From positions 992,001 through 1,056,000 of the forward strand of contig NC_052122.1 of NCBI RefSeq assembly GCF_012273895.1: a stretch of 64,000 nt of DNA, in the 5' to 3' direction. Under the pieces are notes generated by a model, which saw nothing but the letters and a program-made list of their open reading frames with translations, had not been told where the DNA came from and made no database searches. This stretch comes from Zerene cesonia (taxonomy: Eukaryota > Arthropoda > Insecta > Lepidoptera > Pieridae). Position numbers and translations under genes: made by a program. Every line of letters starts with the position of its first letter. Within the stretch, counting starts at the first letter, position 1. Below are positions 11,011 through 24,247 of the stretch, piece by piece.

Positions 11011-11139
11011 AAGTTGTGTACTAGACATCGATGTCAAACTTGCATCAGATCGCTTTTTACGTCGGGGGCTATTTTTAAATACAGACGATGATTAATCTTC
11101 ATCACACAATGGAACTTACTTTAAAACTTTCCCTCAAGT

Positions 11140-11292
11140 TAAAAATAGTTTTGCGCATGCTCTGTCTGTTCTCTGAATCTTTTCGGACGAACTCCTATTC
11201 GATTATGCGGTTCTAGTAATACGGTTTCGTAAATTTCGCTTCTGTCGAATAGATCTCAATTTAAGCACTCCAAGCTCGGCCTCTGAGAGGCA
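11140..11292 (+). repeat. Array unit B1
   Basis: First unit with the box TGCGCATGCTC (11152-11162). The core is at 11191-11237 (CTCCT, TTATG, CTAGTA, TTCGTAA). A short hairpin GCCTC TGA GAGGC at 11279-11291 follows, as in type A. The GGNGGAGCT block is missing. Confidence 0.8.
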
Positions 11293-11420
11293 CGGGCTAA
11301 ATTATATGACAATAACAGTGTAAAAATTCGCTGAACTATTTTACCTCTTTTTTATGGAAATTGCAATATTTTAATATCTATATTTAACAAAAATACGTAG
11401 CAAATGTTTTTTTTATAATA

Positions 11421-11603
11421 AACTAGCTGCACCCGGCAAACGCTGTTCTGCCTTACTCTGATCATTTAGAGGTATGAAAAATAGATGTTGGCCGATTCTC
11501 AGACCTACCCAATATGCTTACCAAATTTCAGAGGAATCGGTCAAGCCGTTTCGGAGGAGTTTGGCAACGAAAACTGTGACACGAGAATTTTATATATTAG
11601 ATT
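11421..11603 (+). repeat. Lepidopteran interspersed repeat (ACTAGCTGCACCCGGC...), copy 2
   Basis: Same start, middle and end as the copy at 6217-6400. It has ACCCAATATGCTTACCAAATT in the middle (split here as ACCCAATATG CTTACCAAATT), where copy 1 differs. Confidence 0.75.
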
Positions 11604-11764
11604 TAATTAATTTTTCCAAAGGCATAACTTAACTTTTTAAACTTTCGTATTGATAGAAATTAAATATACATATACTTGAATACAGAGACGTGATTGAATC
11701 ACCACTTAAACTCTGAAATGTGAAAATATAAAATGCGATATAACATATTTTATTAACTTTTTAG

Positions 11765-11968
11765 GAACTTTTAAAATTTAGTTGTTCAAAAGACAGAAGT
11801 AGTTTGTACGCATGCTCAGCTACTACACGATTTTGCAACTGACGGGGGTGGAGTCTAGTTATGAAAAGCTCTTAGGCGCTTCTGTGAGTCTAGTAAGTCT
11901 GTATCGTTAATATAACTCCTGTTAGATTTTAGAATATAGTAAGTTGTACCCTGTCCTCTGAGAGGCAA
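11765..11968 (+). repeat. Array unit B2
   Basis: ACGCATGCTC near 11809-11818, GGTGGAG at 11848, core 11869-11910, hairpin CCTCTGAGAGG at 11955-11965. An AAGCTC stretch replaces the usual AACTCCT. Confidence 0.8.
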
Positions 11969-11999
11969 TATGAAGTACATTTAATAAATGTTACATTTT

Positions 12000-12940
12000 A
12001 ATGATCAAATGATATTAAGCATATGGTAGATGATCATTTTAGTCAATTTTATCTTATTTCATTTCCAACAACCATAGAATAACAGAAAAGCATATACTAG
12101 GTATTTGCAATGTGAAATTTTTCAATATTATACAATAATGATATAAGATTGATTAAATTTTGATTTTAATTGAGAGTTAGATACTTTCGCACTGGTATAT
12201 TGCAGGCATCTATTTATGTATGAAATGTAATAAAAAGTTCAATTAATATTTCAACAATCATAGGAACAATCTTTACATATAATAAAATATTTTTTACAAA
12301 CATTTCACGGACTTCAAAACCACTCAAGAGCTAAAAATTAAACATTTAATGAGTTATACGTGTAGAAAGTACCCGATTTATGTACGTAAATCCCGTTTAT
12401 TCGAATTTACCCACTTTAAATACACACGCATGGACTACAAATTAAGTATTTATTGGAAGGAGAGCCAGTATAAAATTTTTCACGACATAGAATGCGTATA
12501 ATTCGTCAACAGTTTATTTTAGCACAAAAATTATTTAGAAACCCCTTTTTTAATTTATTCAATGACATCTTAGTTAATAACATATTCACAATTTCATTTT
12601 CTAAAAATATTTTTACGTGATAAACGCACAGACAAAAGAAAAAACAATAAATTTTTCTTTGGTGTCTTTAAAAGATCTTCATGCGATGTCATAGTATTGT
12701 TGCATATGAATTAAATATAATACTTTTTTAACAAAAACTTAATGAACAAAAATAGTAGCCAGTAGCTGTTATTAAATAGATTTAAGTAGTTCTCTTATGC
12801 AAAGTCTCGCAATGTTTTTATTGGTGTACTTTGTTTTTTACAATGTTATTATTGTACTTCGAGTAAGTTTGCACGTAAATTATGCGTTACTTACTTCACA
12901 GACTTGAAAACTTTTACTTTTATGGTTCTAGAGGCATACG
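12000..12940. other. AT-rich interval, nothing recognised
   Basis: There is no open frame of note, no array core and no transposon signature that I can see. Confidence 0.4.
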
Positions 12941-12952
12941 TCAACAAGCAAC

Positions 12953-13012
12953 TACTGCGCAATTGCAAATTTATTGAACCCTTTATCATCAGGATACACT
13001 AGGATTGCATAC
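12953..13012 (+). repeat. Conserved motif S2
   Basis: TGCGCAATTGCAAATTTATT, GAACCCTTT and AGGATACACTAGGATTGCAT are intact. It lies about 300 bp upstream of unit B3. Confidence 0.75.
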
Positions 13013-13311
13013 ATTAAAGGAAATTCATATTTCCTCGTATCATACGACGAACAGACATGTAACTACTAATTCAATGCAAAATATTAAAGAGCTGAAAACG
13101 ATATCGTCTGTGAAGTGACAATAAATAATTGCTATATTTATTTACATTATATATCAATTAATAGTTATATAAAAATAAAAATAACCTTGCTTATAGACTG
13201 AGAAAACTACAGTTAATTTCTTAAGTAAGTTTATAGCTACCTAATGGAATGGGACTATAAATACTCCTAATTTTAAAAACATTTATTCACCTACACAATT
13301 TCAGTAAGTTT

Positions 13312-13476
13312 TCTGAAAGTTCTACGAAAGCTATAGTGCGCGCGCATTGTAAGAGGAGTTGACTTTCAGTAGAACTATTATTAAATTATGTGAGCCTAGT
13401 AACTTAGTGTTGAAAGTTTTGCTCCTGTTAAAATTTGAATAATAATAAAGTAGTTGCCCTCGTTCCTCTGTGAGGA
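13312..13476 (+). repeat. Array unit B3
   Basis: TTCTGAAAGTTCTACGAAAG precedes GCGCGCATT, a degenerate box. GAGGAGTT is at 13353, and the core at 13374-13418 has CCTAGTA and a diverged last part (TGTTGAAAGT instead of ATCGTAA). A CCTCTGTGAGG-like end lies near 13465-13475. Confidence 0.7.
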
Positions 13477-14006
13477 TGCTGCATGGTATTTGTTATTTTA
13501 CTATGACTGTTTCAAAAGTTTTTAAAATAGAGGTTCAGCGTCTGTGTTAATTGAGCTAACTTCAATTTAACTTTTAGTCTTATAGCATTTTAATGCTTTA
13601 TAATTAATTATTTTTCATGCTTTATTTATACTTTTTCAGAGTTAACTACGTTAATATTTTTCTATCATTTTTGTTTTATAAGACTAAACAAATAGTGTAT
13701 ATGATGTTAATGTAGATATGGTGAGAATAATTAATTTAATCTATGTAATTCAATAAGAATGCACCCTGAGGAACAAAATATTATGCAAAATTAATTAACA
13801 TTCAAACCTTTAAGCTGTACTTATATACCGACTTAATAAAATGTGAATACCTGTTTTTCGGTACGACCAGACAGACAGTTAATAAACAGCTTAATAAATG
13901 TACGGCTCGGTTACGGTTGACTATATAATATGTAAGTTTTCTTTGAACCATTTATTTGTTTGTTGCAGTTACAATCTAAACGTCGTGCCACTTATTTGAA
14001 ATATTA

Positions 14007-14140
14007 CTGAAAGTTTTAGAATAGTTAAGCGCATGCTCAGATTACAAGGTTATATGGGTGGAGCTAAGTACTGGTAAACAAACTCCTATCTACTTCTGAT
14101 GTTCTAGTTATTTGTATCGTAAATTTTAGGCCTCTAGAGA
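14007..14140 (+). repeat. Array unit B4
   Basis: CTGAAAGTTTTAGAA, then AAGCGCATGCTC at 14028-14038, GGTGGAGCT at 14057, core 14082-14127 with a CTAGTT variant. No terminal hairpin is visible. Confidence 0.8.
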
Positions 14141-14548
14141 TGATGATATACACATATACAAGCCTATATTATATGGGACAACATATACTTACTAGGAAAT
14201 AGGAAATTGACCAAATGCAATTCCTACTTGCATAAAATTAAGTGTTCACACATTGGTCACGACATTCCACGCCATCTATCAAGAAATCGTAGAACTCTGT
14301 GGGCCCTTGAAGGCACACGTTTCTACTAAATCGGTAATTCTGTTACGATGACTCTGTAATAAAATTAATATAAACTTTTACTTTTGTACTAATAGTTTAA
14401 AAGCCACATTAAATAAAATACCTATACATAATATATGAACTTTAAATACGCAGTGTTTTTTTTTCACACAAATTAACAAAAAAGTTATCTTAAACTAACT
14501 ACTATTAGGTACTTATTACGTCACCGATAGGGCCTCATAAATCTTTCT

Positions 14549-14613
14549 AGGTTCTGCGCAATTGCGAATCTATTGAACCATTTACCAACAGGATACACCA
14601 GGAATTCATAAAT
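14549..14613 (+). repeat. Conserved motif S3
   Basis: TTCTGCGCAATTGCGAATCT, ATTGAACCATTTACCA and AGGATACACCAGG followed by ATTCATAAA, between B4 and B5. Confidence 0.75.
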
Positions 14614-15249
14614 TTCAGAAATTATTATCGAGTGTATTGTTAAGTGTAAGAAGTAATTAACAATATGCACCATATTTATTTTTAATTTTCGCAATATTAT
14701 TGCGTTGCATGCGTTAACTCTGTAAAACTAAATTACCTCAGAGACAAAGCTGATTGAAATTTTGTTGCGAAATGAATAAAACGAGTGAATTTACGCATTT
14801 TAGTTATAGTCATTAACTAATTGCTATAATGGCCCCAATTTTATCACCTGGTAAAATGACAAATGTTTGATAGATTTTCAACATAACTGTACTGAAAGTT
14901 TCAGATCAGTTTCGTGTTTACACGGCTATAATTTTATACGGATCCGATTTCACTTAACTTCACAAGGGTTCCGTGTATTTTTATGTTTATTGAATATGAA
15001 ATGCACATTATGAAAGAAATGCACATCACGGACAGATCCTTTGAACTGGTTGGTCTCTTTTCCGAGGAACGTGAATTTGAAAGTGTTAAAGGTTTTGATT
15101 GAGATATTTAAGAATACAATAAACAATAAGCGCTATCAGCTTCGTTGTACCCCCTGTCTCATTTAAAGATGGCTTCGAGGTGATATTGGTAATTTTCATA
15201 GCTATATAGTATAGCTATGTATATAAATTTCTATCATGGTGTAGTATAT

Positions 15250-15418
15250 TTTCGAAAGTGAAAGGATGTTTGTACGCATGCTCAGTACTGTACATTTGAT
15301 GTAGGAGGAGCTAAGTTCAGTTGAACTCCTATTACCTTATGCGGGTCTAGTAAATAGTTGTCGTAATTTTAGTTCGCACTGGACTTTATAGTAGTTGCAC
15401 CGTGTCCTCTGTGAGGCT
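15250..15418 (+). repeat. Array unit B5
   Basis: ACGCATGCTC 15274-15283, GGAGGAGCT 15303, core 15325-15370, and CCTCTGTGAGG at 15406-15416. It is a good bridging copy between types A and C because it has both the GCATGC box and the type A hairpin. Confidence 0.85.
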
Positions 15419-15978
15419 TCCGAAAATTATTTGTCCCCTACCTAGCTTATTGCATTTACTTCATATTTCATTGTAATTTGTAAATAGGTGATATAATAGT
15501 TTTTTGATGATCGTCTTCTACAAATACTAAAAAAAACATAAAATCCATATTTATGGTTGAAACGTAATTGGATTCCATTTGAGTACCGCTACGATCAAAT
15601 TAAATTTTTGCCATAATAATAAAATTAAGATACCTGAAACGACCTGATGCATATATTGTTATTGCGTCTCTGACTTAGTGTTTCTTAGTCTATAACATAT
15701 AAAAATTGTTTACCTAGTCAATAAGTTTTGAACCATACTTTTACTATAGTTAGAATTTTTAATAAAAAATTTAAGTAGTAGTTAAGTATATAATATATAG
15801 TACAAGTATATTTTTTCAGTTTGATTCCAATTATTTGAAATATTTGGAGTATCCAATATATTCAACTCAATTTTTATAAAAATAAACTCAACGAAATTCT
15901 TAGTGGATGGATGTACATTGACTGACTACTTGACAAAGTCAAGTTTTTAGTACAAAAAAACAAAGTACTTTTACTCCA

Positions 15979-16167
15979 TTGAAAAGTTTTCTAAAATATA
16001 ATAGTTGTGCGCATGCTCGATAAGAAATATTTTATTTTATAGATATGGGAGGAGTTATGTTAACTAGCTCCTGTATGCTTCTGCGAGTCTAGTAATTCTG
16101 TATAGTAAAATTTGCTCCTGTTAGAATTGTAAAATATAGAAGTTGCCTCGCAGCCTCTGTGAGGCTA
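15979..16167 (+). repeat. Array unit B6
   Basis: GAAAAGTTTTCTAAAA, then GCGCATGCTC from 16010, GGAGGAGTT 16048, core 16068-16110, and hairpin 16145-16165 in which GCCTC-G-CAG pairs with CTG-T-GAGGC. It is the best-formed type B hairpin. Confidence 0.85.
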
Positions 16168-16510
16168 AGGCGAATTTATGTAATTATTTTAAAGCATTTT
16201 TTAAATAATGTATTAGCCCCTAGGGGGGTCACCAGATGGAAAGCGTCAAGCGCGGCCCATAAACATTAGAGAGGCAAATGCTTCTTTTATTCTTTCGATA
16301 TTTATTTATTTTTTAATACTTTTTTTTAAACGTTTGAAATTTATCTCATGCTTGCAAGTGAACGCTATAACATTTTATGCTGTAGGGTGAATGCAAAGTT
16401 TGTATTCCTTATAATGCTGCCCCTTAACATAAAAAGTATTTTTGTTTAAAAAAGTTCAAAGAAGTGCAATGTCATGACTAAATAGTTAAGTTAGTGACAT
16501 TGAAGAAAGA

Positions 16511-16665
16511 TGCTGAAAGTTTTGAAATTGTTATGTGCATGTTCAACATACAAGGTTAGATGGTTATGTGGGAGGAGTTCAGCTCGGTCAACTCACAATG
16601 CACACAACTCTTATATGCTTCTGGGGGTCTAGTAATTTTGCATCGTAATTTTTACTCAGCAGGGT
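16511..16665 (+). repeat. Array unit B7
   Basis: CTGAAAGTTTTGAAA, GTGCATGTTC (degenerate box), GGAGGAGTT at 16571, and core 16606-16650 with ATGCTTCTG in place of TTATG. No terminal hairpin. The frame at 16560-16772 simply crosses it. Confidence 0.75.
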
Positions 16666-16908
16666 TTAATATAGAGAGAGAACTTTCGAAAATTCTTCAA
16701 GCTTTCTTTATTTTAGCTAAATATTTGTTTAAGTACAGGAAACTGTGTATAAATAAATTATTATGGCGATAGAGTTTGAGATATAAATACTTTTTGAATT
16801 AAGATAGGAATAGGATTGTAAATTTCAGAAAAGTTAAAAAAAGTTAATTAATATTTACTTTTTAGTGGCACCTTTCTATTCAATTGATTTCATGTACAAA
16901 TATCTTTT

Positions 16909-17029
<121 letters not shown>

Positions 17030-17076
17030 AGGTAAAACAGATGATGGATAACAAACAGACAGGGACATCAAAACCT

Positions 17077-17143
17077 AGGTTCTGCGCAATTGCAATTTTA
17101 TTGAACCGTTTTTCACTAAGATTTATGAGGATAGCATAAAACG
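17077..17143 (+). repeat. Conserved motif S4
   Basis: TTCTGCGCAATTGCAATTTT, ATTGAACCGTTTTTCA and a degenerate AGGATAGCATAAA end. It is the last S copy, just after unit B7 and the AT microsatellite. Confidence 0.7.
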
Positions 17144-17199
17144 TTAGGATCATTTTATCACGACTCCAATTATATTGATTCCTGCTTCATAATAATACT

Positions 17200-20100
17200 A
17201 TACAACACTATACGTAGTGTGCCTAGATACTGAATGAATGCATTTGTAACGTAACGTGCAGTCAGTTTGTATTGTATAATTTTATTCTTATTTTATTTAA
17301 TATTTTTATTTATTTATTTATTTATGAGTTAATTGGATATTATTTGATCAGGTGAACTATAATTATACTCATTATATACTTACTCGAACTAGGAAACTTA
17401 GACATTTTGCAATAACTTTCTGGTTTGTACACTTATCAAGAGTGCATAGCTGATCTGGAAAATATAGTAGAATATTATTTATTAGGTTGCGCATTTTTAC
17501 TTCTATAAATTTCATACTGTTCTAATAATTATCAAATACCATTTCATTTTATACTTATGTTATCTACATAAAAAGGAATGACATGAGAAAGACCTTCAGA
17601 ATTTTTTAACGATTGTATCAACTTTGTAAAAACTCTACTCGTGCCGATTTCAAAAATTCTTTCACTTAGAAAAAGAATAGAAAAAGTTAGCCTATGACAT
17701 AGATGGTAACGTATATATTTATCTTATTTTTTTTTTTCTGATTGGAGCCGGAACGAGTAGCCAGTTGAAGGGTAAGAATCTAGTACTGGAAAAGTACAAA
17801 ATTTTATGATTTTGTGGATTACCTTCATTTTGACATACGAAATCTTTGACAAGACATGAAAATGCATTCTCGTGCAAGCTTGGTACTAGGAACATAGCGT
17901 CACATAAGAGCTCGGCTTGGAAGTGCAACAAACACCCGCCCCCCTTGGAGACCTAGAAATAGTGGGATGAGTATAAATCGATTTGACATGCACTCTCTTG
18001 CGAGAGAGAGACAATAAGCGTATATTGTAGATAGCACTACATGTATGTACCTTATGTGTCTAGGGTTACATTAGCACTCAAAATAATTTTTAATTTAAAG
18101 TTATTTTAATTGTTAATGCGGGCAACATAATTCGCCTGACCTTCTTTACCGCGTATGCATTTTTAACGACCATCCCCATAACACTCACTTTGCAATAAGC
18201 AGCCTTTTTTTAATAATTAAAAATTTAAGTACACTGTACGCTATTCTAGTAGAGTGTGGGTACGTATATTTTGAAATAGTTGATCTATATAACATAGATT
18301 AAATAAGTTGGGGATTTTCTATTTCAGCGCGCTTTTAGTAGCTTCATCTATTTTTTAGGATTCGTATGTTTGTATTTAATCGACACCTTCAGCCTCAATT
18401 TTTTTTTATTATTTACCGGTCCCGGCTTCATCTCTGGAACGTATTTTTCTTTCCACAAGAATCTTCTTGTGCCTTTACAAAACTTAAAAAAAAATAGTCA
18501 AATCTCGAAACTTTTCGATTTTATTTATAAAGATTAATTAAATACCAAAGATAACGCAGTCTATCTATAGAGCCTAAGAGCATTGAACCTAGCTAGGAGA
18601 AGTCCCTAGCGTTTATGATTCCTTGGTACTATAAAATTTTCATCATAGAATATTGCGAACGCAGAACATGCAACATGATGCTTGAAAACTCTTTGCCAAA
18701 TACATCAAATACATTTGTTATTTATTTATATGAACATCTTGATTAAAATTGTGTGTGAATAATGAGAGAGTTCATTTCGTAGCTATAAAATACATTTCTT
18801 TTTTTCGGCTGTTTTTTTACCTAAGTAATAGAATTAGATTTTTAATTAAATTTGATTAGTTCCGGTTTCAATTGCTGATAATGCTGCACGTATATTTTTC
18901 ACACCTCCTATTGGTAATTCTAATTGACAGATAAGCCAAACAGAACATATCCAGAAGTTGTTAAAACCTCAATAAAGCTTTTCAATTTTTTGTTTACATA
19001 TGCCTTTTAATTTATAATAGAACTTTAAACAATAAAATGCACCAAGAAAGATAAAATTTATTTAAAGAGTAATCTGAGTCAGGCCATTATATTTCAAATA
19101 CACACCTCAGAGAGGTACTCAAATGCTACCTCAGAGAGGTATCCAACCAATATAGATTATGTGCTTTAGAGGCAGGAGTTAGTGAAACCATTTACTAGCA
19201 GGTATATTTAAATAAATATTATGAAGGAAATTGCACATTAATTCATTCACTATTACGAATATGACGTTTTTTATAATCATAATGAAACAGTGCACCATAA
19301 CCAACCAGACATACCAGGATAAGAAAAACAAAATTATATATTTAATAGACATAACAACCCCGAACACACATAATCTTAGCTCCAACAAACATATATATAC
19401 TTATCAATTGAACTCAAAACTCAGTGGCAGGTCCACACCGTTAAAACTATCCATTTAATTTCTAGTACAGGCGTCTTCTCCAACACAAAAGTCTTTAACC
19501 CTTAATATACATCAGCAGTAATAACAAACATGTAGGATAGTATTAAAATTTATTTATATATATAATACCCCTAAATTGTTTTGGCCAAAACCCCCCAACT
19601 TTGGCGTATTTCCCCAGAAGTTTTGCCACCAAAAAACATAAATATGTAGTGATATTTGAATAATACAATAAATGTATTTTAATTTTAATCTTTTCACATC
19701 CCACCCGTTTTTATTGTGATTGTTGTCTTTTTACCCTCTTCGTCCAATGAAAATAGTTAAATAAATAAAAAACAAACTCAACTTATAAAAGTAGGACTAA
19801 AACTTTGTAAACTATTTATTTGCACTTCTCTAGCTAGTCCTGTTCGTTGCACTTTATGCGCAGGTCCAGTGCAGATATTGAGCTGAAGTCTGAAATCACA
19901 CGGCTGGTACTAGGATATCATAAATTCGATGTAGTTCATGTAGCTTACGTCATTTACGTAGGTAGGTACCCACATACAAACATCTGTACTTAGTTTATTT
20001 AACATAACTTGTTGTGGCCCAGTCGCAAAATGCGTCCATAATTAATTAACCTTATTTATAAGTTTGAATATAAGTGTGTCAAATTTCAAACTCCTCCGAC

Positions 20101-22140
20101 GGCGCAATGTTAGTCATTGCTTCACGTATTAAATCTATTAGTATAAATGTATGTTAAATAAATACCACTTTGATCACTTGCACGGAGTCGAAGTTTTTCA
20201 TAAGAATCTTCTACAAGTTTTGTAAGGAGAATGCGATACCAAATATGAGATAATTAAATGTGTCCAAATATTGGCAGGCATTTGGTTTTTTATATCGGGA
20301 TATGATGATAACAAATGAAACATAAAAAAAATATAACAGCAATAACTGTCGATGTAAGTGACCTTTGATGGCAATAATGTTTCAAATATTACATAATTAA
20401 ATGCTACGTAAATATTGTAATAAAGAAAAATTTTACGTGTCTAAAGCGCCCCTGTCTCTTAAACCGTTCCCATCCGTCTTAACTGTATCCCCCTACCAAT
20501 TTATGGACACAAAAAAACAAGCAGCAGATACGGAATTCTCTCGAATAAAATAAATTATTGTTAATTTCAAGTCGTTAATGCAAAAGAAAATTTATGTTAA
20601 TCAGATACTTGTAAAACTTTTTGTTTAGAATTTTTACGGATATTTACTAAACATTAAATTTCTTTGTAGCACTAAAAATACAGGCCTTTATACAAATGTA
20701 TGACAGTATTCTTAGCGAGCGTCTACTAGGTAGGTACCCACCCCTATACCAAATTTCAAGTTTGTAGCATAAATAAAGTTTAGTCCTTTAACTAATTATT
20801 ACTGTCTTCCAGAACAACTTTTAATATAATCACACAATTATTTTTTCTATGAAATTAAAAAACGCCAGAATATATTATAAAATAAATACACCCCTAGGAC
20901 ATGGAACATAGTAGGCCTATACAAAAAGTTCATCAGCGTTTACCAGGGATGCATAACACACAGCAGATAGTAATTGAAGTTACAAACTTTCAAGGCTGGA
21001 GATTGCATTTCGAAAGGGAAAGTTAGCGCATGGCTTGTAGCAACTAAAAATCAATACTACGCTCGGCGTCAATCCGCGAATCGCATACTACAGAAACTAC
21101 AAATACACCTCGAGTTACGTGTACGTCAGTATGTCACAAAACATTTTACTGGTAACATTTGAACTGGTTATATATAATGCGTCTTTTTTATTACTTTATT
21201 AATACTTATGTATATCGAAATGATAACATACTTTCTTAAATACAGTAAAAGTTATAAGCATTTCCATGCAGAATTGTACACTCTGGCACTTAAATTGTAT
21301 GAATATACTTATTACTTATATCACTTACCAGTGACCTAAAAACGACAGACGATAGACAGCTACACCGTATATACTAAAACTGCGTACTTCTTTGATCCAA
21401 TATGCGTGCAATGCGTAGTAAGGGTGCGTAATAACAACCCCTCCTCAGTCGCTACCCTCGACGCGTTGCTTTTAGTTGTGCCTTTCATTTTGCTAAGAAG
21501 CTAAGTCAAGACATTCTAATGTCTCGCTTATATGTTATATTCAGTGAATTGTTGGAAGCCTTAAAAAAAAATAAGAAAAAAAGTATGCGTAAACACGTAA
21601 TGGAGTACATTTTCGCCGAGAATTGAACTCAACAAAGCGTATCACTTCGGTATTACGAGCCGCAATGCGGCAGTCGATGCTCATAGCCGAGATGAGTGTG
21701 CCAGTAAGCTGCTGCGGATCAGAACGAATATTAATTGCTAAACAGTCGCATGGTATGTATGTGAATATAACTGCAATGCGAATGAGAATGTTCCGATGTA
21801 TAACGTGCCAACGGTGGCTGGTGTCAAAAGGAAATTGCATATAACAATAATTCAATCAAAATATATATGATCAACATTGGACCATAAAAATGGTTAATAT
21901 AAGACATTTGGTATCAACACAATCTATATATATAGCAAGGAAACAATAAAACATTGCAGTAATAAACTGCTACTAAAGCCAGTGTGAATAACGGCAATTA
22001 AAAGTTTTCTCTTATGTGCAACTTATACATTTGATTGGAGCAATAAATTAAAATTTCCTTTTTTTTATAATATGCTTTCATACGAAACGTGTAACTTATT
22101 ATCTTACATCTCGTAGTAATGAAGACTTTAATTAAATAGT
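17200..22140. other. Long AT-rich interval without genes or clear array units
   Basis: No gene is supported. Three places stand out slightly. At 17720-17940 a minus frame of 70 codons has unremarkable composition. At 19104-19116 and 19128-19140 there are two identical CCTC-AGA-GAGG palindromes. At 21350-21850 the base composition is clearly less AT-rich and two antisense frames overlap, but neither resembles a protein family I recognise. Confidence 0.4.
19104..19140. repeat. Paired ACCTCAGAGAGGT palindromes
   Basis: ACCTC-AGA-GAGGT occurs twice with a start-to-start distance of 24 bp. The arms match the CCTC/GAGG stem that closes the type A and B units, but no core is nearby. It could be a relic or coincidence. 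Confidence 0.6.
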
Positions 22141-22219
22141 GTAAATTCTTATTCGGAAAGATATATACGTTTCAAGGAGCCCATGTCGCGGATAGCTGTA
22201 GTATTATTTGCATTCGATG

Positions 22220-22385
22220 AAGTCCTGCTGTGTTTATGTACTCCTAGTATGAAATGCACGTAGAATGCACCGACAGATAGGTCATGCATATAAAGGCTAT
22301 TTAAGTTCAAGTACTGTAGTTGCGAAAGAACTTCTTTTAGCTTATGTGTTCCCGGTGCAAACTGCACGTAGAATGCACTGGATGC
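22220..22385. repeat. Short direct duplication (TGCACGTAGAATGCAC)
   Basis: TTATGTACTCC..TGCACGTAGAATGCAC and TTATGTGTTCC..TGCACGTAGAATGCAC are about 110 bp apart, directly upstream of unit X1. TGCACGTAGAATGCAC holds inverted TGCA halves. Confidence 0.65.
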
Positions 22386-22414
22386 AATTAACGGCTTTGG
22401 CTTCGAAATTGTCC

Positions 22415-22540
22415 TAGTACGCATGCGCCAAAACTTTTCAATCAATAATACTTTCGCTTTCCATTATGACGACACAATAAGTTTGCGCCGCTCTAGGTAT
22501 TTATGCAGACCTAGTGCTACGGAATCGTAATTTTCATAGA
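22415..22540 (+). repeat. Degenerate array unit X1
   Basis: ACGCATGCGCC at about 22419-22429, TCAATCAATA as in type E, then TTATGCAGACCTAGTGCTAC and ATCGTAATTTTC (22500-22535). All core parts have the normal spacing except a weak CTCYT. Confidence 0.8.
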
Positions 22541-22914
22541 CTATTTTGATAACCAGTGGACAGACGTTGCAGGGATAGAATAAAACCGTAAAAAAATGTA
22601 ATCAAATCACTTCCTATTTCCACATTTGTATTCTATACAATTATGAATGTAGGAATATATTGTGTAATTTTAAATAAATTTATAATGCATATAATCTTTT
22701 ATTGGGTTATATATAAGTCGCAATGTTTTTGTAACTGACGTCCGTGACGACGTGATGCTTTTTTTCATTTATTACTTGTGTATGTGAAAACAAAAAATAA
22801 CTTCAATTTGTTTTTACCATTTTGCATAAATAGAGAATAAACAATGATCTTTTGCAGTCTGATTTAAAATAAGTTTAAAGTTTGATGAGTGAAAGGGACA
22901 TCTTAAACAGGTTC

Positions 22915-23022
22915 TTAGTACGCATGTTCCTAACTATATAATCAATATTAGTCGGATGGAAACGTAACTCTTTGCATTTATGAATTTCTAGTTATCGTAT
23001 ATAACTTTTCAAAAGTTTTGCT
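22915..23022 (+). repeat. Degenerate array unit X2
   Basis: TACGCATGTTCC at about 22919-22930, ATCAATATTAG, then ACTCTTTGCATTTATGAATT followed by TCTAGTTATCGTA. The spacing between CTAGT and ATCGTA is shortened. Confidence 0.6.
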
Positions 23023-23044
23023 ACTAGTAAGTAAAGTTCGCTTA

Positions 23045-24240
23045 ACATAGTATACTCGATATGTACATTCCATTCCGATCACAAAGTCTAATCCATCATA
23101 ATCAAGAGTATCAAAAGTAATAAAAAGTTTATATTATACAATATTATAAAAATAACTGGATTATTATAAAGAAGAATTTAGTAAATAATATGAACTCACT
23201 CTTGAACTCATCAGTATAATTGGTGTAGGTACTTAATTTAACACTATTAAAAATATCTCCTACAAATATTTGCTCAGCACACAATTAAAAATAGTAATTA
23301 ATTAAACACTACATATAACATAACTTATAAAATAAGTTCTAGAATGTTACAATTACGAATTAAGTTACTGCTTCAGAAATATTTAATAGGTATCAATTTT
23401 ATGCGATTGACATAATAAAACTGACGTAATGTTTTCATTTCTAGAGTTATTCGTACTTTGTGGTAATATCATTTTACATTTTATATACAAACTTTCTTGA
23501 GCATCAGGCGAGAAATAAGGATGATATGACATCGCCAGACACAAAATCATAAAAATGTGTGTATTTAAGGGGCCTAGTTATCTCAAATTTATTTATTAAA
23601 CGACGGATTGTTGATTACCTTAGACAACTACTATATATAAAAGGTAAAACACGTAACATGACTTCCAAGATAGCCGCTACCATCTTTTAAAGTACTAGCG
23701 TGAAAATCCCCACACAATTACATTATTTATCCATTAATTTATAACAATTCATTTCTGTTTTGCTACAATTTTATTTAAACCTTACCCCAGGTATAATAAA
23801 TACTGTCCGGTTTACGACACTTAAATATAGTCATTACATATGTCATTTTCGACAATTCATAAAGTTTTAGTAAGTCAATATCAAGATAATATATTTTAGT
23901 TATCTGTTGGACTATTTGCGTATCTATTGTGTATTCTTTTATACTCTTATATTTGTGCTCTTTCGGATATTCCACAACGCAGTGATAAAACATTTAACAA
24001 GTGTTGTTACATATAAATGGAAATAACAACAAAAATTAAGTGTCAAGAACATTTGTACAACTAAATACTAGTTACTAGCACCGGCGCTGTTCGGGTGTAC
24101 AAGTTATTCCGCTTTTTGTGAGTGTTTCAACTTTTTTTTGAAGTTTTAATCCTAATACAAAAGGCCGCATCAGACGTACGTACGTGTACTTAACATTAAT
24201 GCGGTGTTCATCGGCAATCATTGCAAAAAAGGTAAACCAA
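23045..24240. other. AT-rich interval, nothing recognised
   Basis: Short chance frames only. No core, hairpin or transposon end is seen. Confidence 0.4.
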
Positions 24241-24247
24241 CAAATAC

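Larger units (their letters stand above)
9430..11135. other. AT-rich interval without genes
   Basis: No coding signal or array core is seen here apart from the conserved motif S1 at 9947-10008 and a (CA)n tract at 10973-11010. The segment 10680-10960 is slightly less AT-rich (CCTAGTACAGGACGGACTAG...) and may be an old transposon remnant, but nothing in it is recognisable. Confidence 0.4.
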
